DNA from: G963677085 sp963677085
GTDB lineage: Bacteria; Planctomycetota; Planctomycetia; Pirellulales; Thermoguttaceae
Reading direction: 5' to 3'
DNA: 64,000 nucleotides
Assembly: GCA_963677085.2 (NCBI GenBank)
Contig: CAXXFH010000004.1
Location: forward strand, 744,001 to 808,000
Shown: piece after piece, positions 8,616-16,161 of the stretch
How the letters are laid out: each line of letters opens with the position of its first letter
Position numbering within the stretch: position 1 is the first letter of the stretch
Translations under genes and position numbers: made by a program
The notes under the pieces: generated by a model
Told to the model about the DNA's origin: nothing
Seen by the model: only the letters and a program-made list of their open reading frames with translations
Database searches by the model: none

Positions 8616-9404
8616 TTAGTCTTCGTCGAGCCAGACTTGTTCGCGCTGCGAAGGGGTGGTATCGGTTGCGGTGATTTGCTCGATGATCCAACGGTCCACG
8701 TCGCCAAGCATCTGCGGCGACAATTCGTGGCCGCAGGGGTACTGGCGTAACGTCACCGAGAGACCTGCCGTGTGTAGAAGCTTCAGATTCTCACACACTT
8801 TATCCGAGGGATACGGCTCGCTGTCGCGTCCCACGGCAAGCAGAATAGGAACGCGACGAACATCTCCTAAATTTCCCAATACCCGCCGTCCCTCGGGAAA
8901 CGATCCACACAGCGACAGCACGCCCGCAAAACGATGGGGGTGATTCATCGCCACGCGAAAGGCCATTGTGCCGCCATCGTCGAATCCGGCCAAAAAAATA
9001 CGCCGCGGCGCGACATGCAATTTTGCAATGGCCGTGTCGATGCTGTCGAAAATTCGTTGTTCCGCTTCCTCAATGTTCTTTTCGCTTTGCGACCAACCGT
9101 AGCTCGGTTTTTCTCCCTCTTCGAGAAACACACCCCGGGGGGCTACTGCCACGTAGTTTCGCATGCTGATCATGGGCATGATCCGCATGAGTTGGCGTTC
9201 GTCATTTCGGGCGCCATGTAGCCATACGATCAAGGGGTAGGCGTAGCCCGACTCGTAGTGTAGCGGGGCAAACAGCGCGTGGGTCGAGTCCGGTGTGGCC
9301 GGAGAAAAGATTGCTGCTCGTAAGTCGATAGCCGGAGAGGATTTTGCCGAGGACGGATGACTCGCTTTGACGGGAGACTGAGGGCGATCCATAACGGCGG
9401 CCAA
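8616..9404 (-). CDS. Phospholipase/carboxylesterase-like alpha/beta hydrolase with Asp at the nucleophile position
   Basis: The 262-residue protein has the order of the Abhydrolase_2 (carboxylesterase/phospholipase) family: an oxyanion strand PLIVWLHGARNDE (about 57-69), a nucleophile elbow, an acidic residue in VGRDSEP (D194) and the catalytic His in YPCGHELSP (H226). The elbow reads GFDDGG (140-145) where the family has GFSQGG, so Ser is replaced by Asp142. Asp nucleophiles occur in other alpha/beta hydrolases such as haloalkane dehalogenases and epoxide hydrolases, but are not expected here. It could be a dead hydrolase or have changed chemistry. No signal peptide is seen; Met5 is an alternative start. 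Confidence 0.8.
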   Translation of the reverse strand: MAAVMDRPQSPVKASHPSSAKSSPAIDLRAAIFSPATPDSTHALFAPLHYESGYAYPLIVWLHGARNDERQLMRIMPMISMRNYVAVAPRGVFLEEGEKPSYGWSQSEKNIEEAEQRIFDSIDTAIAKLHVAPRRIFLAGFDDGGTMAFRVAMNHPHRFAGVLSLCGSFPEGRRVLGNLGDVRRVPILLAVGRDSEPYPSDKVCENLKLLHTAGLSVTLRQYPCGHELSPQMLGDVDRWIIEQITATDTTPSQREQVWLDED

Positions 9405-9534
9405 CTCCAGAATGGGATGACGAAGAATGACGGGAATGAATGCGGTTGTGGGGCCAGACTGGGAATGCTAGCAAAGCCCTCGCAGACAGATAAACAGACT
9501 GTAACGAATCGTCCCGCGCAATGTCAACCGCAGG

Positions 9535-10485
9535 TCATGTTCCGCTTACCAAACGTTCCATGGAGGCGACCAGCGTTTTGACCGCTTCGACACTCTGTTG
9601 GAACGCGGCCCGTTCACCATCGGTAAGCTCCAGCTCGATGATCCGCTCTACGCCGCCGGCGCCGAGAATCACGGGAACGCCAACGTAATACCCCCCGACG
9701 CCATACTCCTTGTCGCAATAGGCGGCACAAGGAATCAGGCGTTTCTTGTCGCGGACGATCGCTTCGACCATTTGCGCCGAAGCGGCCGCCGGGGCATAAT
9801 ACGCACTGCCGGTCTTCAGCAACGACACGATCTCGGCACCGCCGGCTCGCGTTCGCTGGATGATCTCCTCCAAACGCTCTGGCGCGATGAGTTGGGTGAC
9901 GGGGATGCCTCCAACCGACGTGCAACTGGGTAGCGGCACCATGGTGTCACCGTGGCCACCGAGCAGCATGGCGGAAATGTCTTCGACGCTCACTCCCAAT
10001 TCCATCGCCAGGAAGGTGCGGAAACGGGCCGTATCGAGCACACCGGCCTGGCCCATCACTCGGCACGGCGCAAAGCCCGTTACCTGCAACGCCCGTTGCA
10101 CCATCGCGTCCAGCGGATTGCTCACCACGATGATGAAGGCATCGGGGCTGGTCTGTTTGATTCGTTCGGCGACCGAGCCGACGATTTGGGCATTGGTGGT
10201 CAGCAGGTCGTCTCGGCTCATGCCGGGCTTGCGCGGGATGCCCGCCGTGATAACCACCACATCGCTACCGGCCGTGTCGTCGTAGGTGGTTGTGCCTGTG
10301 ATGTTGGCATCGAATCCCATGATTGGCGATGCTTGCATCAGGTCCAAGGCCTTGCCCTTGGGCATGTCTTCGGTCTGAGGGATATCGAGCAACACAATAT
10401 CACCCAACTCGGCGGCCGCACACCAATGGGCGGTGGTCGCGCCGACGTTACCGGCTCCGACAACGGTGATCTTTGCGCGTTTCAT
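9535..10485 (-). CDS. mdh: Malate dehydrogenase (LDH-like family)
   Basis: It oxidises malate to oxaloacetate with NAD in the citric acid cycle, in the cytoplasm. The 316-residue protein has the Rossmann motif GAGNVGATT near the N-terminus and the substrate loop AGIPRKPGMSRDDL, whose Arg after GIP fits malate rather than lactate specificity. The NAD-site VVSNPLDAM and the catalytic His in GGHGDTMVPL are also present. The ATG at 10485 was chosen because GAGGGA lies about 10 bp upstream; a TTG five codons earlier overlaps that site. Confidence 0.96.
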   Translation of the reverse strand: MKRAKITVVGAGNVGATTAHWCAAAELGDIVLLDIPQTEDMPKGKALDLMQASPIMGFDANITGTTTYDDTAGSDVVVITAGIPRKPGMSRDDLLTTNAQIVGSVAERIKQTSPDAFIIVVSNPLDAMVQRALQVTGFAPCRVMGQAGVLDTARFRTFLAMELGVSVEDISAMLLGGHGDTMVPLPSCTSVGGIPVTQLIAPERLEEIIQRTRAGGAEIVSLLKTGSAYYAPAAASAQMVEAIVRDKKRLIPCAAYCDKEYGVGGYYVGVPVILGAGGVERIIELELTDGERAAFQQSVEAVKTLVASMERLVSGT

Positions 10486-10987
10486 GGTCGGTTCCCTCAA
10501 CTTTTTCGAGTCTTACCCTGCAATATACGCGTACCCAACGCGCGCCGTGACCAACTCCATCAGGCCAGTCTGCAGCCGAGTATGAGGGATTGCACCAGGA
10601 CGTCAAGGGGGCCTCAAAGGTGGGGCATCTGTTGCAGTCAGAGGGCAATGCTGAGGTTGGCGTATCACCAAGTGATGGCAAATTCCAACAGACATTCCGC
10701 CTAACCGGTGCGATCCAATCCTGACTTGTCGTCTGACGCGTGGTCGGGTTGGTGTTGTCCCCTCCAGTGCAGGGTTGTCCGTGCAGTAGGTGCTTCCCAG
10801 CCTGAAGTTTTGTGAGTAAACTGTAATCACTCGCCAAACCGAACCTTCCCCCTTACCCACACCTTTTAGCTGCATTCCCCACGTGTTGTTCTCGGAGCAG
10901 AAGCGCTAGGGCGCCTCAACTACTGGTCCAGGACTCCCGGTCGAGCTTGCAGCGGATGCAAGAGACACTTGCAGACCGGAGAGGCTA
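10486..10987. other. 502-bp divergent intergenic region
   Basis: This separates mdh (minus) from a hydrolase gene (plus), so it should hold both promoters. I see no confident promoter pair, hairpin or conserved small gene. Reading frames here overlap on both strands without a ribosome site or a protein-like composition. Confidence 0.5.
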
Positions 10988-12052
10988 ATGCTTGTGTTCT
11001 ATTGGATAGGACTTGTTGCACTTTTTTCTGCAGTTGCTTATCCCCTATCGATAATGTTGCGGTATCTTCCCAGGGCCAGTGGGGCGTTGGCGGAAATGCC
11101 CTGGCTGCCCGACGAATTGCACGAAGGTATCGAGGAGTTCGCTGCCGAGTCGGAACCGCAGCCAGAAGAGGTTACCTTGGTCACCGAGGATAAGCTCCGC
11201 CTCGGGGCGACCTATTTTCCGACGCCTCGCAGCAAGCGAAAAGGCGTCATCATCTTCTGCCACGAGTTGCGAGGTAGCCGTTGGAGTGCAATACCCTATG
11301 TGCGGGAACTCCGCCGCTGGGGTTTTGACGTCCTCACATTCGACTTCCGCAATCATGGCAACAGCGATCGGCTTTCCAGCTACGAGCCATTGCCCTGGGC
11401 AACCTCCTGCGAGCTGTTCGACCTGCGTGCCGCGATTGACTACTGCTGCACCCATCGAGGAGCCGAAGGACAATTGGGACTATTCGGTCTTAGCCGAGGG
11501 GCGACTTCGGCTTTGTGTGCGGCGGCGGACGACCGTCGGGTGATGGCGGTGGTGGCTGACAGTTTCGTTCCAACAGAACGCGTTCAGGACTACATGGTCC
11601 GGCGTTTCATGAACATTTATGTGCCCCGCATTCCCGAGACGTCGAAGTTGGCAACGGTTTGCCTGCCCATCTTCGTCAAGTGGGTACGGTTGGCAATCCA
11701 GTGGCGGCAAAAACGGCTATTGGCTCGTCCCGAGCAGGCCGTGCGCCGGCTCCGTCAGCCGGTATTGCTGATCCACGGGATGCGCGACGCCTACGTGCCT
11801 TTCGAGCTGGTGCGGGCCGTGTATCAGTTGATGCCCCTGTCGACGCGCCTTTGGTTGGTTCCCAAGGCCAAACACAACGCCAACGTAGTTGTTGGCGGCG
11901 AGGCGTATCAGCGCCGGGTAGTGCGATTCTTCGATCGTTACTTGCCGCCCGAAGATTGCTCCAGCAAGAAGGAAGGACGCCGCACGCGACACTTCCGTCC
12001 GCGCCGCCGGTTTCTTCAACGCCGTCGTCCGAGTAGCCTAATTGCCTCGTGA
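10988..12052 (+). CDS. Membrane-anchored alpha/beta hydrolase
   Basis: The 354-residue protein starts with a membrane segment (about 3-24) followed by an acidic linker. The hydrolase domain has an intact triad: nucleophile S169 in GLFGLSRGA, acid D267 in IHGMRDAYVPF and H296 in PKAKHNANV. The HELRGSR strand supplies the oxyanion region and DFRNHGNSD fits the family. The substrate is unknown; it resembles serine aminopeptidase/lysophospholipase-like (Hydrolase_4 type) proteins. The C-terminus is Arg-rich. It is transcribed alone, with converging neighbours. Confidence 0.85.
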   Translation: MLVFYWIGLVALFSAVAYPLSIMLRYLPRASGALAEMPWLPDELHEGIEEFAAESEPQPEEVTLVTEDKLRLGATYFPTPRSKRKGVIIFCHELRGSRWSAIPYVRELRRWGFDVLTFDFRNHGNSDRLSSYEPLPWATSCELFDLRAAIDYCCTHRGAEGQLGLFGLSRGATSALCAAADDRRVMAVVADSFVPTERVQDYMVRRFMNIYVPRIPETSKLATVCLPIFVKWVRLAIQWRQKRLLARPEQAVRRLRQPVLLIHGMRDAYVPFELVRAVYQLMPLSTRLWLVPKAKHNANVVVGGEAYQRRVVRFFDRYLPPEDCSSKKEGRRTRHFRPRRRFLQRRRPSSLIAS

Positions 12053-12167
12053 CGCACTACGCGGGTGTTCCGGCAATCGAAGTTTGACCGAGCACCAGAA
12101 GATTGACGGTTTCACGTTTGCCGTCCGAAACGCGGCCGCGTGAAACGAGACGTTTCGCAGAACAAGG

Positions 12168-13838
12168 TCACGCACTGCCGTCCTTGACTTCGGTGCCGTC
12201 GTCGCTGTTGTCCATTTGGGCCAGACCGCTGAAGTCGGGTTCCGTTTCGGCGTTGAGTCCCAGCTCATTGAGGGAGACATCGGATTCGCCCGACAGCGCT
12301 CGCGAGAGTGTCTCCTGTTGGAATTTCTGGTCGCTACGGTTGTAGCGCCACACAGCGACCCAGATCCCCAGCAGCATCACGACGAACAGTCCTCCGGCGA
12401 TGGCTCCGGCCAATGTATTGCGTGCTGGCGGTTCGCGGCGGTACCAGACAGGTTCCCGCCCGATGAGCAGCGGAGCAAGCTGGCGTTTGTGGACCGTTCC
12501 CTCGGGTGCGTCGTAGCCCTGGTCGACGCCATAGGCCCAACTCTTGAAGAAGAACCCGGCCACGCGGACTGTTTCAGCATACTGCGGGTCGTCGCCGATG
12601 GGCATGCCTTGCGGGAGATCACGCACGCAGAACACCAACGGGTTGTCTTGGGAGTCGTCGGTGTAGATAAACAGATTGTAGTAGTGGTCGATACCGAATC
12701 GGGCGATGATGTCTTCATCGGACACTCGCACTTTGACAACGCGTCGCGCAGTGCCCATCAGTTCGACGAGTTGCCCTCGCATTTCCGCCGGTTCGTTGAA
12801 AAGCGGGACCACGGAGAAATAGCGTTGGCCGTCTTTGTCGGTGCGAATCATTTCAGGAAGGTCTTCTTTAAGACGTTCGTCGGCGGCATGAATCAGTTGG
12901 CCCGGCTTTGCCCGACCTACGGCCGCAAGCATTTGGTAGAATGCCTCGCGGTCTTGGCCCGATAGTCGCGTGCGGTTTTCGACACTGTCGAAAAGCCCTA
13001 CATCCATTCCCAATGTCCCCAGTAGTGTTGACGGGTACCAGGCTATTCGGCGAGCCACGAACACGGGTGTGGGATGCTCTGGGTCGTTGCTGGCAAATTT
13101 GAGAAACACGCCGAACGCTCCCGCCCTGGCATCCAACGGTTGTCCGTTTTGCCAGGCTTCGGGGACGCGGCGTGCGAAGACAATGGCCGGTTGGCCACTA
13201 GGTTCCAGTTGCATCACGCAACGGAAATAATGCTTCAGCTCGAATCGTTCGACCACCTCGGCGATGGGTTCGAGCTTCTCGATTCCGGTCACCCGACCGA
13301 CCAAGTGATACACTTGGCCCTGGTTCGCGTCGCGATCTTTCACGAGCTCCGCGAGATTGGGATTGGGACGGGCCCACTGCTCCAGGTCGACTTCGCGGAA
13401 GTCGCGCAGTCGATACATAATCCGCATCAAGGTTTCGTCCTCGTTGCCGTCGATCGGTTCGCCGTCGACAAGCTTGGCGAAGAAACTATCGTCGATGCCA
13501 AAACGGTCGAGCAAGTCGCGGGGGCCAGTGATCGGACCATCGGCCGGTTCCGATTCGGTAGCTTCGTCGGCCGCAGCGGTAGCTTCCGCGGGCTCAACGG
13601 TTGATTTCGCGTCGTCCGTTGCCGTTGCATCCGCCGCATCAGGTGCGACGGACGTGTCTGATTTTTCAGGCATTTCGGCCGTTTCGGTCGCGCTTTCGAC
13701 ATCCGGTTTCGCTGAAGGCTGCTGCTCGGCCGGGCACCGGTCGCCGACCGTGATCCAACCAACCACGAGCAATAGTACGAAGGCCCATCGCAGGTTTGCC
13801 ATCGAAGGAAGGAGAACACGTGTGTGATGTCTGGCCAT
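12168..13838 (-). CDS. Membrane protein with two copies of an unrecognised domain
   Basis: I do not recognise this 556-residue protein. After a signal-like segment (about 12-32) there is an acidic Ala/Glu/Asp linker (about 40-105). Two related domains follow at about 175-270 and 353-466. Each runs from a G-R/T-x-x-R/G strand through a Tyr-Tyr/Phe pair to xVFxxRxxP, a GxFxK strand and a final IAWYPS or EPVWYRR motif. A membrane segment is at about 475-497, leaving a short cytoplasmic tail. The neighbouring gene at 14036 carries one copy of the same domain. The ATG at 13838 follows a 106-bp dispersed repeat by about 100 bp. Confidence 0.75.
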   Translation of the reverse strand: MARHHTRVLLPSMANLRWAFVLLLVVGWITVGDRCPAEQQPSAKPDVESATETAEMPEKSDTSVAPDAADATATDDAKSTVEPAEATAAADEATESEPADGPITGPRDLLDRFGIDDSFFAKLVDGEPIDGNEDETLMRIMYRLRDFREVDLEQWARPNPNLAELVKDRDANQGQVYHLVGRVTGIEKLEPIAEVVERFELKHYFRCVMQLEPSGQPAIVFARRVPEAWQNGQPLDARAGAFGVFLKFASNDPEHPTPVFVARRIAWYPSTLLGTLGMDVGLFDSVENRTRLSGQDREAFYQMLAAVGRAKPGQLIHAADERLKEDLPEMIRTDKDGQRYFSVVPLFNEPAEMRGQLVELMGTARRVVKVRVSDEDIIARFGIDHYYNLFIYTDDSQDNPLVFCVRDLPQGMPIGDDPQYAETVRVAGFFFKSWAYGVDQGYDAPEGTVHKRQLAPLLIGREPVWYRREPPARNTLAGAIAGGLFVVMLLGIWVAVWRYNRSDQKFQQETLSRALSGESDVSLNELGLNAETEPDFSGLAQMDNSDDGTEVKDGSA

Positions 13839-13934
13839 GAAAAACCAATCCTTGTGTTCCAGGGGTATGTACCCCGTGTAAGCACCGTTGTCCCTGTTCG
13901 GTCCCAGTTTGGGACTCAGGAAAGTCATACTGTA

Positions 13935-14040
13935 CAACTATTGGGGCTTGCATTGCTTGCGGAACGAGGGCGACCAACGGGAGCCCGGTCCGCGGGGACA
14001 AAACGTAACGAAATGTTCCACAATTAACCTCGGAATCAAT
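13935..14040 (-). repeat. 106-bp dispersed repeat, copy 1
   Basis: Read on the minus strand this differs at only two positions from 43298-43403. The core CCGGGCTCCCGTTGGTCGCC recurs in diverged copies at 33380 and 57746 and in fragments at 44984 and 49105. It lies about 100 bp upstream of the gene starting at 13838, in the same orientation. Its other end contains the stop codon (14036-14038) of the preceding gene. Confidence 0.9.
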
Positions 14041-15055
14041 AGTCGTCGGAAGCCGACTGTTTAAGATCTTCGACTACCTCGGCCAACGCGTCGGCATTGG
14101 GGAGTTCTTCGGGGGTTTCTTCGATTGCGGGCCGGGTTTGTTGATAAATGAACACGGCTACCAGCACGCTCAACAACAGGGCACCGCCAATAAGAATCGC
14201 CAGCGAGGTTGGATCCGTTGGTGCTTGCTCGGCCGGCGCCGGCGGCGCCTTTTGCCATTGAACCGTTTTCGTCAAAACCACGGGAGTTGTCCGCAGTCCG
14301 TCCTGCGCGCGGTAAACCCAACGTTTGAAAAAGAAGCCGGTCAGTTTTACCTCGGCCGCCACGTCCATGCCCGTCGGAAATCCTTGGGGTATTTCCAGGC
14401 AGTAGACCATGATCATCGAACGCCGGTCATCGCTCGGCTGGAGTACCATCTGGTAGTATTCCGCAATGCCGACGTCGTTCTTGGGGGGGGGGATTTTTAC
14501 TGCCCGGCGAATCGTGCCCGCCAACTCGATCAAGTCGCCCCGATAGTCGGCCGATTGTTTGTAGAGTTGGGCGTAGCTCACCGAACCGATACAATACTTC
14601 TGCACCGTGGCCGGATCGGTCTTTTTCAGCAAGTCGAACATATTGAACCACGCCTCGCGTTCGACGCCGCGGAATGTCGAATCATCTTGGACTTTGTCCA
14701 ACGCCTCGACGTTCAGCCCAGGGAGGTATTCGAGGGTGGATGCTTGGGTGTTTTCGTTGCTCGGAGGTTTTGCGGTCACGGCGACGAAAGCGTCGGTCGG
14801 CCCGTCGTCGCGACGCGATGGGCGAAAGCGGGTATCGACCGGCCCTGGGGGCTGGTCGGCCGCCGCGTCGTCCTTGGTCTTCGCAAAGTGGTCTTCCGCA
14901 CCCAACTCCGTCAGCCAGGCCCAGTTATGGGGCTTGCGGGCTTCCGACATCAGGATAACCACCAAGCCTAACGTCATCACCAGCAGCAAAAGACGACGCT
15001 GCTCGCGGCGGCCCAAATAATTGCGGGGTTTCGGGGTGTTCCGTAGGTCCAACAC
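14036..15055 (-). CDS. Membrane protein with one copy of the same unrecognised domain
   Basis: The 339-residue protein has an N-terminal membrane segment (about 21-36, RLLLLVMTLGLVVILM), an Asp/Pro-rich linker, one domain at about 172-270 and a second membrane segment at about 282-305. The domain matches both copies in the gene downstream: GTIRRAVKI, then EYYQMVL, CLEIPQGFPTG, TGFFFKRWVYR and a Trp-ending strand. Shared layout and adjacency suggest a paralogous pair working together at the membrane. The start is GTG with GAGGA about 8 bp upstream. The stop lies inside a dispersed repeat. Function unknown. Confidence 0.75.
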   Translation of the reverse strand: MLDLRNTPKPRNYLGRREQRRLLLLVMTLGLVVILMSEARKPHNWAWLTELGAEDHFAKTKDDAAADQPPGPVDTRFRPSRRDDGPTDAFVAVTAKPPSNENTQASTLEYLPGLNVEALDKVQDDSTFRGVEREAWFNMFDLLKKTDPATVQKYCIGSVSYAQLYKQSADYRGDLIELAGTIRRAVKIPPPKNDVGIAEYYQMVLQPSDDRRSMIMVYCLEIPQGFPTGMDVAAEVKLTGFFFKRWVYRAQDGLRTTPVVLTKTVQWQKAPPAPAEQAPTDPTSLAILIGGALLLSVLVAVFIYQQTRPAIEETPEELPNADALAEVVEDLKQSASDDY

Positions 15056-15513
15056 GTCCGTTGTTCCTCGATACGCGTGCTAGGGTCGACGCGTGACAGG
15101 GTCGACCGGGAGTGGCCAACGAGATGAGAGGCAGTCCTGGGAATTCTACCCCCCGACGGGACTGTCTTCAAGCCGTTCGTGGCAATCTGGCCAGGATGCC
15201 GTTAATCTCTATTCGTGTTTGTCTACGTCAGAGTTCGACTTTGTCTGTCTTAGAGTTCGACCGGGTCGCGGCGATCTATTGCCAAACCGCCACGAGGACA
15301 CCAATTAGTGGGGTTTTGCTGGTCAGGAGGCCATTGGCCTGGGGGGGGACACAACGGAAGCCGGGGTGTTTAGAATGGCAGGGGAACAACAGGTTTCGTC
15401 GCTCCGGGAATACTCTTTGCGGTGGAACCCGAAAATTAGGTGGGACGGTTGTCCGGTTACTCATCGGACGGCGAGGGAGCCGTGCCACGCTCGGGCGGAA
15501 AGGAGCATGAGCC
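15056..15513. other. 458-bp divergent gap before the ECF sigma gene
   Basis: No gene is supported. The decamer AGAGTTCGAC occurs twice at 15230-15239 and 15252-15261, 22 bp apart (about two helical turns), and could be an operator. A GGGTCGACGCGTGACAGGGTCGACC stretch near 15085-15109 repeats GGGTCGAC. No confident promoter could be called. Confidence 0.45.
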
Positions 15514-16008
15514 TTGGCGCTCTCGCTGGCTGAATTTAACCGCATGGTGGCCGATCATGGTCCGACCCTCTACCGTATGGCGTTCCGTATGGTGGGCGAT
15601 CGCCATGAAGCCGAGGATATTGTCCAAGAGGCCTTTCGTTCCGCCTGGAAGAGCCGCAAGCTGTTTCGGACGGGCTTGGGCGAACGAGCATGGCTGGCGT
15701 CGATCCTTCGGCGCCGCGTGGCCGACCACTGGCGCCGCCCTAAGCCACCGACCGTATTGGCCGGAGAATCCAACCTGGAGGTGGGCTACACGCCCGACGA
15801 TCCGCTTCGCGACGATCTGACCGACGAAATGCAGCAGGCCCTCGGGCGCCTGCCCGACGAACTTCGCGAGACACTCCTGTTGGTGGTTGTCGGAGAACTG
15901 ACGCACCAGGAGGCCGCCGATTTGTTGGAAGTCCCGCTGGGAACCGTGCTTTCCCGCGTGAGCCGTGCCCGAAAGCGGTTGCGAGAGTTTTTGATGGTTC
16001 CGAAATGA
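15514..16008 (+). CDS. ECF-type RNA polymerase sigma factor
   Basis: This 164-residue protein redirects RNA polymerase to a stress or envelope regulon. Region 2 has LYRMAFRMVGDRHEAEDIVQE with the DIVQE signature. Region 4 has LPDELRETLLL, then THQEAADLLEVPLGTVLSRV, a helix-turn-helix for -35 recognition. The TTG start at 15514 lies 8 bp after AAGGAG; the nearby ATG at 15506 is out of frame. The gene is followed by a membrane VWA protein that may control it. Confidence 0.93.
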   Translation: MALSLAEFNRMVADHGPTLYRMAFRMVGDRHEAEDIVQEAFRSAWKSRKLFRTGLGERAWLASILRRRVADHWRRPKPPTVLAGESNLEVGYTPDDPLRDDLTDEMQQALGRLPDELRETLLLVVVGELTHQEAADLLEVPLGTVLSRVSRARKRLREFLMVPK

Positions 16009-16066
16009 ATGTGAATGGACGCTGTTTTGAAGCGATGCTGTGTTGATGACGCGACGCGGATTTCGC

Positions 16067-16144
16067 GGTCGCTGAAGCGGCCACGCCTTGGATTGACTGA
16101 AAACTGATCACTGACAACTTCCTCCTAACTCCCAACGCCAAACC
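16067..16144 (-). repeat. Composite palindrome plus heptamer-tract repeat (reverse orientation)
   Basis: The palindrome half GGTCGCTGAAGCGGCC (16067-16082) is followed by CACGCC and then 7-bp units from 16095 (GACTGAA, AACTGAT, CACTGAC, AACTTCC, TCCTAAC, TCCCAAC). It fills the gap between the sigma-factor gene and the VWA gene and ends 18 bp before the latter's ATG. Confidence 0.8.
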
Positions 16145-16161
16145 CCTTACTTTCAAATCCC

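Noticed and set aside
14480..14495. G-run within the membrane protein gene as a frameshift site
   Set aside because: The frame reads through it without interruption and the domain continues on both sides.
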